From positions 48,115 to 112,114 of the forward strand of contig JAFRRP010000080.1 of the NCBI GenBank assembly GCA_017428085.1: a stretch of 64,000 nt of DNA, written 5' to 3'. This document shows positions 25,935 through 34,206 of the stretch, piece after piece. The first letter of the stretch is position 1. Each line of letters starts with the position of its first letter. Made by a program: the position numbers and the translations under genes. The notes below the pieces were generated by a model, which saw nothing but the letters and a program-made list of their open reading frames with translations, was not told the origin of the DNA and made no database searches. This DNA comes from Clostridia bacterium (GTDB lineage: Bacteria; Bacillota; Clostridia; Oscillospirales; Acutalibacteraceae).

Positions 25935-27690
25935 TGTCGTCACCTGCCTTGTTCTGAGAATAGTAGACCTCCCGATAGATCTCGTTGGAGGCCAGCAGCG
26001 CGTCATGGGCGCCTACGGCGTCGATCCTGCCGTTATCCATCACCACGATCAGATCCGCGTCCTGCACGGAGGAGATGCGCTGGGCGATGATGATTTTGGT
26101 GGTGCCGGGGATCGCCTCGCGGAACGCCTTTCTGATCTTCGCGTCCGTTTGGGTATCCACCGCGGAGGTGGAATCGTCCAGAATGAGGATCTTCGGCCTT
26201 TTCAGCAGCGCGCGGGCGATGCAAAGGCGCTGCTTCTGCCCGCCGGAGACGTTGGCGCCGCCCTGCTCGATATAGGTATCGTACCGATCCGGGAAGCTCT
26301 CGATGAACTCGTCTGCGCAGGCGGCGCGGCAGGCGGCTTTCAGCTCCTCGTCGGAGGCATCCGGATCGCCCCAGCGCAGATTCTCTTTGATGGTGCCGGA
26401 AAACAACACGTTCTTCTGCAGCACCACGGACACCTGGTCCCGCAGCGCGTTCAGCGAGTATTCGCGCACATCGACGCCGCCCACTTTGACGCTGCCCTCC
26501 GTCACGTCGTACAGGCGGGAGATGAGCTGGATCAGCGTAGTCTTGCCGGAACCGGTGCCGCCGATGACGCCCACGGTCTGGCCCGAAGCGATATGCAGAT
26601 CGATATCGGACAGGGCGTCGCGCTCCGCCTTTTGGGAGTACTTAAAGCTGACGTTGTCAAAATCAACGCTGCCGTCCGCCACCTCCGTGACGGGGTTTTC
26701 CGGCTCCGTCAGGGAGTTGACCTCGTCCAGCACCTCCGCGATACGCTTTGCGGAAGCCACCGCCAGGGTGACCATCACGAAGATCATGGACAGCATCATC
26801 AGCGACATCAAAAGCTGCATGGAATAGGTGAGCATGCTGGACAGCGTGCCCACGTTGAGGTAAGTGCCGCCGGAGGAGACCACCAGCTTGGCGGCAAAGA
26901 ACGAGATCAGCAGCATGGAAATGTACATGCTGAACTGCATTACCGGGGCGTTGCAGGCCACGATGCGCTCCGCCGCGGTGAAATCCTTGCGGATATCATC
27001 CGACGCCCTGCCGAATTTTTCCTTTTCGTATTCCTCCCGCACAAAACTCTTGACCACGCGGATACCCTTCACGTTCTCCTGTACGGAGTTGTTCACCGCG
27101 TCGTACTTTTTGAATACGGCGCGGAACCGCGGCATGGCCTTATAGACGATGAAGCCGAGGCAGAACGCGAGGAAGGGGATGACGCCCACAAAGATCAGCG
27201 CGAGCTTTTTTCCCACCACCGTCGCCATGACGGAGGCGAAAATCAGCATCAGCGGCGCGCGCACGGCGGTCCGGATGATCAGCATGAACGCCATCTGCAC
27301 GTTGTTCACGTCGGTGGTCAGCCGCGTGACCAGCGAAGCGGTGCTGAACTTATCGATATTGGCGAAAGAGAAATCCTGAATTTTATAGAACAGGTCGTGG
27401 CGCAGGTTTTTGGCGAAACCGGAAGCCGCGGTGGCGCAGAACTTGGCCGCGACCGCGCCGAAGCCCAGCGACACGAAGGCCATCAGGATCAGCAGCACGC
27501 CGTCCCTGACGATCTCGCTCATGGCGCAGCCGTCCTGGATGCCGTTGATGAGGTTTTTGGTGATCAGCGGGATGATACACTCGCAGGCCACCTCGCCCAT
27601 CATCAGGACAGGAGTCAGGATGGCTTGTTTTTTATATTCCCGCACGCTCCCGGCCAGTTTGCGGATCATGCCGGGATTTTTCTGTTTCAA
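25927..27690 (-). CDS. ABC exporter half-transporter, degenerate-site subunit
   Basis: A 587-residue half-transporter with six helices (about 15-310) and a nucleotide-binding domain (about 345-580). Walker A is GGTGSGKTT and the signature is canonical VSGGQ. The Walker B catalytic Glu is replaced by Asp (LILDDSTS) and the switch His by Gln (IIAQRISS). These changes define the non-hydrolysing site of heterodimeric exporters such as TM287/288 and BmrCD, so this and the downstream gene form one heterodimer. The start is TTG 27690, with a G-rich ribosome binding site upstream. Confidence 0.92.
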   Translation of the reverse strand: MKQKNPGMIRKLAGSVREYKKQAILTPVLMMGEVACECIIPLITKNLINGIQDGCAMSEIVRDGVLLILMAFVSLGFGAVAAKFCATAASGFAKNLRHDLFYKIQDFSFANIDKFSTASLVTRLTTDVNNVQMAFMLIIRTAVRAPLMLIFASVMATVVGKKLALIFVGVIPFLAFCLGFIVYKAMPRFRAVFKKYDAVNNSVQENVKGIRVVKSFVREEYEKEKFGRASDDIRKDFTAAERIVACNAPVMQFSMYISMLLISFFAAKLVVSSGGTYLNVGTLSSMLTYSMQLLMSLMMLSMIFVMVTLAVASAKRIAEVLDEVNSLTEPENPVTEVADGSVDFDNVSFKYSQKAERDALSDIDLHIASGQTVGVIGGTGSGKTTLIQLISRLYDVTEGSVKVGGVDVREYSLNALRDQVSVVLQKNVLFSGTIKENLRWGDPDASDEELKAACRAACADEFIESFPDRYDTYIEQGGANVSGGQKQRLCIARALLKRPKILILDDSTSAVDTQTDAKIRKAFREAIPGTTKIIIAQRISSVQDADLIVVMDNGRIDAVGAHDALLASNEIYREVYYSQNKAGDDNA

Positions 27691-27722
27691 TTGGCGTCGC
27701 CCCCTCGGACTGATCTGAGATC

Positions 27723-27752
27723 ATTATACTCTAATGAAATACTTTCTGTAAA
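27723..27752 (-). promoter_or_regulatory. Promoter of the ABC exporter pair
   Basis: TTTACA and TATAAT on the minus strand with an 18-base spacer, about 32 bases upstream of the TTG start. Confidence 0.6.
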
Positions 27753-27805
27753 TTATAACTGATTCAAATTTATATTTCAATACGCGAATCGGAAAAATCA
27801 AAAAA

Positions 27806-27829
27806 AAGACAGGGGCGGTCCCCTGTCTT
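27806..27829 (-). terminator. Terminator of the DnaJ-finger dockerin gene
   Basis: AAGACAGGGG and its inverted copy enclose a four-base loop. On the minus strand a run of T follows. Confidence 0.9.
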
Positions 27830-27853
27830 ATCGGATACCGTCCCTCTGCTTTT

Positions 27854-28978
27854 TTATACGATAATATGTCCGCTGCCGCCGCAACCGGAGCAGATCTTGA
27901 AGGGAACGCCGCCGCAGGCCATGCATGTCACCTGCGCGGGGACCGTCGTGGGCATCATCATTCCCGTAATCGGATCTATCCGGTATGTCGTCTGCGTTCC
28001 CCAGGTCCTTCCCGAGCCGCCGCAGACGGTGCAGGTGGTATGGCCCGTACCGGCGCACACCGGGCATGTGATCGTTTTGGGCCCGGTGGAGTGGTTGGTG
28101 GAGGGTTCCTCGGAGGGGTTCGAGGTGGGTTCCTCGGAAGGTATTGTGGAGGGCTCCTCGATGGGGTCGCTTTTGCCGGGAACAAAGCCGTTGTCGCTGG
28201 GGCCGTCGTATGCGAGCGTTCCGTCCGGTTCCAGATCAAAATCGTCGCACTTGCTGCCCTCGGGATACGCCTTTTCATGCGTGAGATATACCGCCGAAGA
28301 ATCCGGCGAAAACTCGACCGTCGCGTTAAGCGCTTTTTGGAACAACAGCAGCGAGCAATGATAATCGTTATTGTAATACTCCGGGACAAGGTCGGGATAG
28401 GTCCCGCCGCCCACAAGCGTTTTGTCGCTGCCGGTGTGATTGGTCACCACCTTACCGTTGATACGGGCACCAAAGGCGCCGTCGACGTTTTTCCCTCCCA
28501 CCGAGCGCGAAACGGAAACGGCGTCGATGTCGAGCGCAAGCCAGCAGATCAGGCACGGCGGCGCGTAAACGTCCGGGGAATCACCGTAGGTGTAAACGTC
28601 AAAGCTCATACGTTTTCCGTTGACGAAAAACGCGTGCAGCACCTTGTCGTCGTCCGTTTTGGGATATCCCTCCACGTTCTCGATCTTGTAAAACGTGTCA
28701 AGTTTAACCGAAACACGCAGGATCAGACGGGCGTCGGCGGAGGTGATTTTGCCGTCGATATCCGCGTCGGCGGAAAGAAATCTTTGGGTATCTTTCTCCA
28801 TTTTTTCCAACCCGACGGAAGCGCGCAGCGCGAGACGCGCGTCGGCCGCCGATATCGCGCCGTCATTGTCGACGTCGCCGATCTCATAGGCAGGAAGCCC
28901 TCCCGCATAAGCAAAGACGGTAAAAAGAAGGCAGGCAACAAGGAACACAGATATCAGCTTTGTGAATCTTCCATTCAT
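27854..28978 (-). CDS. Secreted dockerin protein with copper-amine-oxidase-like domain and DnaJ-type Cys finger
   Basis: A 374-residue protein: signal peptide (1-26), dockerin (about 30-95; GDVDNDGAISAADAR and ADADIDGKITSADAR), and a domain (about 100-240) reminiscent of the copper amine oxidase N-terminal/stalk domain (AFFVNGKRMSFDVYTY and LVPEYYNN). A Ser/Glu/Pro/Thr linker (about 265-300) leads to a C-terminal CxxCxGxG zinc-finger-like module (CPVCAGTGH, CTVCGGSG, CMACGG, CSGCGGSG). That module is normally cytoplasmic in DnaJ, so its place in a secreted protein is odd. GGAGATCGACAAA precedes ATG 28978. Confidence 0.8.
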   Translation of the reverse strand: MNGRFTKLISVFLVACLLFTVFAYAGGLPAYEIGDVDNDGAISAADARLALRASVGLEKMEKDTQRFLSADADIDGKITSADARLILRVSVKLDTFYKIENVEGYPKTDDDKVLHAFFVNGKRMSFDVYTYGDSPDVYAPPCLICWLALDIDAVSVSRSVGGKNVDGAFGARINGKVVTNHTGSDKTLVGGGTYPDLVPEYYNNDYHCSLLLFQKALNATVEFSPDSSAVYLTHEKAYPEGSKCDDFDLEPDGTLAYDGPSDNGFVPGKSDPIEEPSTIPSEEPTSNPSEEPSTNHSTGPKTITCPVCAGTGHTTCTVCGGSGRTWGTQTTYRIDPITGMMMPTTVPAQVTCMACGGVPFKICSGCGGSGHIIV

Positions 28979-29035
28979 TTTGTCGATCTCCTTTTTTTCA
29001 TAATATTTCAGCCGGCAGAAACAGCTTTTTTTATC

Positions 29036-29064
29036 ATTATACAATCTCTGAAACGATATTGCAA
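29036..29064 (-). promoter_or_regulatory. Promoter of the DnaJ-finger dockerin gene
   Basis: TTGCAA and TATAAT on the minus strand, 17 bases apart, about 60 bases before the start codon. Confidence 0.75.
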
Positions 29065-29102
29065 GATAATAGACAAAAAAGAGAAAAAAGATACAAAAAA
29101 AA

Positions 29103-29121
29103 ACAGGGGAACGTCCCCTGT
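29103..29121 (-). terminator. Terminator of the toroid-protein gene and upstream transporter unit
   Basis: ACAGGGG pairs with CCCCTGT around a short loop, with T following on the minus strand. It lies ten bases beyond the stop codon at 29131. Confidence 0.85.
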
Positions 29122-29130
29122 CCTCGTTTA

Positions 29131-30894
29131 TCAGTACAAGGCGTCCGCCTCCATCTTGTTTACCCCGATCCGCAGCGCGAAGCGGCCGGTACGGTCCGGC
29201 ACGATCACGTATTCCCGGCACAAAAAGCCGGGGATCAAGCTGAAGATCTCCGCCGGTTCGTCCTTGGCAAAGCTCCCCTTTTTCACTTCCACCTTTGCCT
29301 GTTCCGCGATCACGGGCAGCACGTACCGGGCGTGGGCCGCAAGGCCCGGGGACACGCGTCCCTCGATAACGAAGACGTCTTTGGTCAGCTTGTATTGAAG
29401 CGTACAGCCACCCGCCGCTTCCAGATGCCGGTGCGCTTCGTCGCACAGGAAGGCGTCAACGTGAACGGCGACGGCGTTTTCCGTCTCTTTGGCCTGCATC
29501 GTCGCGCCGAGATCGAAATACTGCGCCCAGCGCTTGCCCTGCAGCGTGGCTTCGATGCGCGGGCAGACGGACCGCAGCCCCTCTTTTGTTATGGAAAGCT
29601 GCTGGTTCAACGGCTCCGCCATGCCCTCCTCCGCCATGGAACAGGCGACCACCGGGCCGCAGTCCTTGTGCCACAGCAGGCTGATGACGCCGCCGGAGGC
29701 CCTTGCCCCCTTGCGCACGGGCAGGTCGTTGGCGGTGATATCCGCCCGCCAGTCCCCCATCGCCAGACGACAAGTTGCCAGTTCAGGATATTCCGTTAAC
29801 GGCGCAGGCCTGTCCGAGGGCAGCGGCACACGAGGAAAGCAATATAAACCGCCATCCAACGCCCCCGCCAGCGCCTTGGCGTGGCTGAAGGTGTGGTGGA
29901 CGCAGGGCGGCTCCCCCCGGCGATGATAGTCCGGCCCGCCGTACAGCAGCCCGCCGTGGGTGCAGGCTTTCAACTGCGCAAAATTGCGCCAGGCGGCCTC
30001 GGCAAAGACGGGGTCGTCCTTTCCCAGCCGGAACAGCGCGTCCGTGCAGCCGTCGGTGGTACGGCTGCCCCACCAGGTCCACTTAAAGCTTCGGCTGCCG
30101 ACGCTGTTGTCCCAAGCGCCGTCCGGCAGCATCCACGATAGATGCGTGAAATACAGCTCTTTTATTTTAGCAAGCGCGGCGGCGTCCCCCACGGTGAGGG
30201 CATAACGCGCCAGCGACGGCAGCGTTTCCTCCGCGTTGTAACCGCCCGCGTCCACGGCGGCGCAGCCCTTGGGGGTGCGGGCGTCGGCTTTGCCGCCCTC
30301 GCCGCACAGCAGGCCGTTTTCCGTAACGCAGGAAAGACAGTGACCCGCCAGTTCCCCGGCCAGCGCAAGATATTTCTGTTCGCCGAAATACCGCCCCAAC
30401 AGCGCCATAGCGCAGGCGTTGGCGGCGTAGTAGTTCAGGTGGGCGGATCGTTCCGAAGTGAGATGGATGGACAGCCACTCCCCCATTTTGCGCAGGCGCG
30501 CTTCCCACGCCGTTTTTTTGGCAGCGGCCAGCAGGCCGCCGTGGTAATACAGCGCGTCGTGCAGGGCAATAGCGCCGAACACGGTGGTGCCGTTCCAATC
30601 GGAATTGGGGTCGTTATACATGCTGCCGTCGTCGCACAGCAGGTTTTCGCCCCACGCGAAGGCCTTTTCAGCGGCGCGGAGGTATTTTTCCTGCCCTGTC
30701 AGCTCCGCCGCGCACAACAGCGGATAGGCCGCCTCATGGCAGCGGCCGTGGATACGCCCGCAGGCAGGGCACAGGACGCCGCCGTCAAAGACGGGACGCC
30801 CCGGATCGTCAAGCTGCAAGTCCGCCAGCGCGTCGCACCACGCCAGCAGAAGGTCCGTTATTTCCTTTTTGATTATTCTCTCTTCCCAAAGCAT
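29131..30894 (-). CDS. Putative alpha/alpha-toroid carbohydrate-active protein
   Basis: A 587-residue cytoplasmic protein with no signal peptide. The N-terminal ~400 residues show helical-hairpin repeats typical of six-hairpin glycosidases or toroid polysaccharide lyases (CGRIHGRCHEAAYPLLCAAE, HLNYYAANACAMALLGRYFG, GYNAEETLPSLARYAL, CVHHTFSHAKALAGAL). The C-terminal ~180 residues look like a beta-sandwich, as in heparinase-II/III-like lyases. Conserved His and Asn/Tyr in the toroid would suit a lyase, but I cannot assign a family. Start ATG 30894 lacks a clear ribosome binding site. It lies 51 bases after the tryptophan transporter genes on the same strand. Confidence 0.6.
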   Translation of the reverse strand: MLWEERIIKKEITDLLLAWCDALADLQLDDPGRPVFDGGVLCPACGRIHGRCHEAAYPLLCAAELTGQEKYLRAAEKAFAWGENLLCDDGSMYNDPNSDWNGTTVFGAIALHDALYYHGGLLAAAKKTAWEARLRKMGEWLSIHLTSERSAHLNYYAANACAMALLGRYFGEQKYLALAGELAGHCLSCVTENGLLCGEGGKADARTPKGCAAVDAGGYNAEETLPSLARYALTVGDAAALAKIKELYFTHLSWMLPDGAWDNSVGSRSFKWTWWGSRTTDGCTDALFRLGKDDPVFAEAAWRNFAQLKACTHGGLLYGGPDYHRRGEPPCVHHTFSHAKALAGALDGGLYCFPRVPLPSDRPAPLTEYPELATCRLAMGDWRADITANDLPVRKGARASGGVISLLWHKDCGPVVACSMAEEGMAEPLNQQLSITKEGLRSVCPRIEATLQGKRWAQYFDLGATMQAKETENAVAVHVDAFLCDEAHRHLEAAGGCTLQYKLTKDVFVIEGRVSPGLAAHARYVLPVIAEQAKVEVKKGSFAKDEPAEIFSLIPGFLCREYVIVPDRTGRFALRIGVNKMEADALY

Positions 30895-30920
30895 ATTTAA
30901 TAATCGGATTCGCGTTACAA

Positions 30921-30944
30921 ACGCCGCTGAGGCAGCGTGCTACA
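30921..30944. repeat. REP-like element, single arm
   Basis: CGCTGAGGCAGCGTGCTACA matches the right arm of the element at 50290-50312 almost exactly. It sits directly after the trpZ-like stop codon. Confidence 0.65.
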
Positions 30945-30945
30945 A

Positions 30946-31740
30946 TCATAACAGCATCCGGTCGTTGTCGAAGGACCGGGCGGTTTTTTGTTTGAACAAT
31001 TCCATCAGGTCCGTCACGGACATGCCTTCGCGCTCTTTCTCTTCCAACGACAGCACGATCTGCCCGGCGTTCATCATCACGGTGCGGCTGCCCAAAGATA
31101 AGGCGGAGGCGATGTTGTGCGTCACCATCAGGCAGGTGATCTTCTGCTCGGCGACGATTTGGCGCGTCAGGTCCAGCACCTTTTCCGCCGTGGCGGGGTC
31201 CAGCGCCGCCGTGTGCTCGTCCAGCATCAGCAGCTTGGGCGTCACCACCGTCGCCATCAGAAGAGTGAGCGCCTGCCGCTGGCCGCCGGAGAGCAGCCCC
31301 ACCGGCGCTTTCATGCGGTCCTCCAGCCCCAGACCCAGCTCCGCCAGCCGTTCCCGGAAGCTCTCGCGTTCCTTTTTCGTCACGCGGGAAAAGGGTGACA
31401 TGTGCTCCGACGCCCGCAGGAACGCCAGCGCCAGGTTCTCTTCAATGGAAAGGTGCGGCGCGGTGCCCTTCAGCGGGTCCTGGAACATCCGGCCGATGTA
31501 TTTGCTGCGCTTATGCTCCGGGCGGTAGGTGATATCCTCCCCGTCCAGCAGGATCTTTCCGCCGTCCGCGAAGTATGTGCCGCCGATCAGGTTGAACAGC
31601 GTGCTTTTGCCCGCGCCGTTGGAGCCGATGACCGACACGAAATCGCCGGGATCCAGATGCAGCGAAACGCCTGTCAGCGCCCTGCTCTCGTTGACGGTGC
31701 CGGGGTTGAAGGTCTTTGACACGTTGATGACGTCAAGCAT
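30946..31740 (-). CDS. Tryptophan ABC transporter ATP-binding protein (TrpZ-like)
   Basis: A 264-residue ABC ATPase. Walker A GSNGAGKST lies near residue 41, signature LSGGQRQ near 145, Walker B LLMLDEHTAALDP near 165, and the switch His in MVTHN near 200. It belongs to the uncharacterised-type importer family paired with PF04392 binding proteins. ATG 31740 overlaps the permease stop by eight bases. It energises the importer formed with the two preceding genes. The Trp assignment comes from the T-box upstream of the operon. Confidence 0.88.
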   Translation of the reverse strand: MLDVINVSKTFNPGTVNESRALTGVSLHLDPGDFVSVIGSNGAGKSTLFNLIGGTYFADGGKILLDGEDITYRPEHKRSKYIGRMFQDPLKGTAPHLSIEENLALAFLRASEHMSPFSRVTKKERESFRERLAELGLGLEDRMKAPVGLLSGGQRQALTLLMATVVTPKLLMLDEHTAALDPATAEKVLDLTRQIVAEQKITCLMVTHNIASALSLGSRTVMMNAGQIVLSLEEKEREGMSVTDLMELFKQKTARSFDNDRMLL

Positions 31741-32650
31741 CGCCCGTCGCCTCCTCTCTGCGCCCGGCCGCCTTCTGTCTTTGGAACGCCAGGTGCTTTT
31801 TGACCGTCGGCGCGGCGATGGCGGCGGCGACCACAAGAGCCGTGATCAGCTTGAGGAAATCCACCGGAACGATCTTCGTGTAGAACACGATGGCGTAGAT
31901 GAAGCGGTAGATGACGGAGCCCACCACCACGGCGATGATGCCCTTGAGCACCGAACGCCTGCCGAGGACGGTCTCGCCGATGATCAGGCACGCGAGGCCG
32001 ATCACGACGATGCCGGTACCGGAGTTGATATCCACCGTCTTCTGGTACTGGCCGACCATCGCGCCGGAAAGCGCGGTGAGGGCGTTGGCGATACACAGCC
32101 CCAGCGTGATCGTGAACGTGGTGTTGACGGAGCTGGCGCGGACCATGTCCCGGTTGTCGCCGGTGGCGCGGATGGAAAGCCCCAGCCGCGTGCCGAGGAA
32201 CCAGTACAACAGCGCGCCCGCCGTCACCGTCACGCCGGCGGCGAGGATCAGCTCATACCAGTCGCCGCCGAAGCCGGTATCCTTCAGCATGGTAAAGATC
32301 GTGGCCTTGCCAAGCAGGCTCTTGTTGGAGCTCCAGCCCATGGCCATCAGGTTGATGGTATAAAGGCCGGTATTGGTGACGATGCCCGCGAGGATCGACG
32401 GCACACCGAGGCGCGTCTGCAAAAACGCGGTGACGAACCCGGCGCACGCGCCCGCCGCCATGGCGCAGAGCAGGGCGGCCACGGGGTGCCCCGCAACCGC
32501 GGCAGTGACCGAGACGGCCGCGCCGAGCACGAAGCAGCCGTCGGTGGTCAGGTCGGCGATATCAAGGATGCGGTAACTGAGGAACAGCGCCATGGCGACC
32601 AGCGCGTAAAGGAACCCCAGCTCCAGCGCGGTTTGAGAGATGAGCAGCAT
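31733..32650 (-). CDS. Tryptophan ABC transporter permease (TrpY-like)
   Basis: A 305-residue polytopic permease of the branched-chain-type (BPD_transp_2) fold with about eight to nine helices. Typical segments are SYRILDIADLTTDGCFVLGA, RLGLSIRATGDNRDMVRASS and CLIIGETVLGRRSVLKG. ADLTTDG is characteristic of the permeases that work with PF04392 lipoproteins. It lies eight bases after trpX and overlaps trpZ. Confidence 0.88.
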   Translation of the reverse strand: MLLISQTALELGFLYALVAMALFLSYRILDIADLTTDGCFVLGAAVSVTAAVAGHPVAALLCAMAAGACAGFVTAFLQTRLGVPSILAGIVTNTGLYTINLMAMGWSSNKSLLGKATIFTMLKDTGFGGDWYELILAAGVTVTAGALLYWFLGTRLGLSIRATGDNRDMVRASSVNTTFTITLGLCIANALTALSGAMVGQYQKTVDINSGTGIVVIGLACLIIGETVLGRRSVLKGIIAVVVGSVIYRFIYAIVFYTKIVPVDFLKLITALVVAAAIAAPTVKKHLAFQRQKAAGRREEATGDA

Positions 32651-32658
32651 AGTTTATC

Positions 32659-33720
32659 TTATTCTTCCGTGGTCTGCACCTCTACCAGCTCGCCCATGGT
32701 ACCGAACATGCTGTAATCGGCGTTCAGCGCGGCGGCGGTCTCGGTGTTGACGGTGATGATGCCGCCGTCCATCAGGTAGAAGTCCTCCAGCGCGGCCATG
32801 CCGGCGGAAGCGGCCTCGAAGGCCAGGTCGGCGGTGCGGGTGCCGAGATCGGTGTAGTTCACGCCGCAGGTGGCAAACGCGCCGTTGCGCACGAAGGAAT
32901 CCGCGCCGGTGTAGTGCGGGATGCCCGCTTTGGCAAGGTCCTCATAAATGGCGAGCTCCGCGGCCATGATGACGTTATCGGTGGGAGTGAAGATCGCGTC
33001 CACGTCCGCGGCGATCAGCGCGGTGGCGGCCGCCACGACCTCGTCGTTGGTATTGGCGGTCTGCTCGGTATAGGCGATACCCTTGGCGTCCAGATACGCT
33101 TTGGCTTCCTCGATGGGCTTGGCGGAGTTGGTCTCGGAGAGCGAGTACAGCAGGCCGACCTTCGCGGCATCCGGATTCTGCGCCAGCATCATGTCCATGA
33201 TGAACGCGGTGTTCAGCGCGTCGCTGGTGCCGGTGACGTAGTCGATGCCGGTCAGCTCGGCGCCTTCGGGATCGGAGACCGCCGCGAAAATGACCGGCGT
33301 TTTGCTCTCCTCCGCGGCCAGCGCCGTCACCTGGGCGGCCATGGTGGCAATGGGGATGATGGCGTCGACCTTGTCTGCGATGGCCTGATCCGCCAGCTGC
33401 TTGAGCACGGTCTGGTCGTTCTGGCCGGAGGTGATCTCCACCTGTACGGTCACGCCTTTCTGCTCGCCGAGGGCTTCCAGCTCCGCCTTGATGGCGTTGG
33501 CGATCTCGTCCAAAGAAGCGTGGTCAAGCTGCTTGATGACGGCAAATTTGTAGCTGTCCTTCGCGGCGGGATCGCCCGCTTCGGTCTCGGCGGTATCCGC
33601 CGCGGTCGTGGTGGTGTCGGTGTTGTTCCCGCCGCAGGCGGCAAGGCCCAGCACAAGGGCGAAGGTGAGGAGGATGCCGATGACGGCAAGTACTTTGCGG
33701 TTGAGCTTCGTGGTTTTCAT
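32659..33720 (-). CDS. Tryptophan ABC transporter substrate-binding lipoprotein (TrpX-like)
   Basis: A 353-residue lipoprotein. The signal peptide ends in the lipobox LAAC (acylated Cys near residue 29), followed by a Thr/Asp/Glu-rich linker and a two-lobe PF04392-type binding domain (VIKQLDHASLDEI, QNDQTVLKQLADQAI, GLLYSLSETNSAKPIEEAKA). In pneumococcus and other Firmicutes this family (TrpX) imports tryptophan. The leader here is a T-box with specifier UGG, which supports the same ligand. GGAAAAACACC precedes ATG 33720. Confidence 0.9.
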   Translation of the reverse strand: MKTTKLNRKVLAVIGILLTFALVLGLAACGGNNTDTTTTAADTAETEAGDPAAKDSYKFAVIKQLDHASLDEIANAIKAELEALGEQKGVTVQVEITSGQNDQTVLKQLADQAIADKVDAIIPIATMAAQVTALAAEESKTPVIFAAVSDPEGAELTGIDYVTGTSDALNTAFIMDMMLAQNPDAAKVGLLYSLSETNSAKPIEEAKAYLDAKGIAYTEQTANTNDEVVAAATALIAADVDAIFTPTDNVIMAAELAIYEDLAKAGIPHYTGADSFVRNGAFATCGVNYTDLGTRTADLAFEAASAGMAALEDFYLMDGGIITVNTETAAALNADYSMFGTMGELVEVQTTEE

Positions 33721-33794
33721 GGTGTTTTTCCTTTCGTGATAAAAAAGATTTTTTTATCAAGAACCTTCGAGGTTGGCGGCGGGCCCGGGAAAAG

Positions 33795-34064
33795 AAAAAA
33801 CCTGTCCTACAAACATAGGACAGGAGAATCACTCTTCTGCGGTACCACCTAATTTTACTCTCGCTTTTGCGAAAGTACCCTCTGCTCACGTACTGACATA
33901 CGCGATCCGCTGTAACGGGCGGCCCCGTCTCCCCTACTGACTTTCGCGTTCGGTTTGCCCTCACAAGTCCATTCACCGGAATTCACTTTACCGCAATCAC
34001 ACCAAACGCGGCTCTCTGAAAAGTTACCGACCGGCTACTACTCTTGCTCTTCGGTTCTCAATAT
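33795..34064 (-). ncRNA. T-box riboswitch, tryptophan (UGG specifier)
   Basis: Transcribed on the minus strand upstream of trpX. Stem I has the AGTA/GAA loop-E pair closed by GCCGG/CCGGT above and CAAG/CTTG below, which places the specifier codon TGG (Trp) at 33971-33969. The apical AGAGAGCCG element, the T-box AGGTGGTACCGC (33850-33839) and a terminator hairpin (33824-33801, CCTGTCCTA stem, followed by T) are all present. Uncharged tRNA-Trp should stabilise the antiterminator and switch on the transporter. Confidence 0.95.
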
Positions 34065-34070
34065 GGCTGC

Positions 34071-34099
34071 ATTGTAACACCGTTAAAACCGTTTGTCAA
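34071..34099 (-). promoter_or_regulatory. Promoter of the T-box/trpXYZ transcript
   Basis: TTGACA and TACAAT on the minus strand with a 17-base spacer. Transcription starts near 34064. Confidence 0.88.
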
Positions 34100-34135
34100 G
34101 CCCTTTTTGCATTTTCTTTTTCGCGAAATCGGGAT

Positions 34136-34164
34136 TTGACAATACGGCGGGACCGTAGTATATT
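34136..34164 (+). promoter_or_regulatory. Promoter of the secreted esterase gene
   Basis: TTGACA and TATATT with a 17-base spacer, 42 bases before ATG 34207, divergent from the T-box promoter. Confidence 0.8.
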
Positions 34165-34206
34165 ATACGCGTAACGATATGATCTATCCGGTCGAGGTGC
34201 ATTGCC

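Noticed and set aside
5198..28978. Cohesin scaffoldin for the dockerins
   Set aside because: I looked for cohesin-like repeats in every secreted protein of the window and recognised none, so the partner must be outside.
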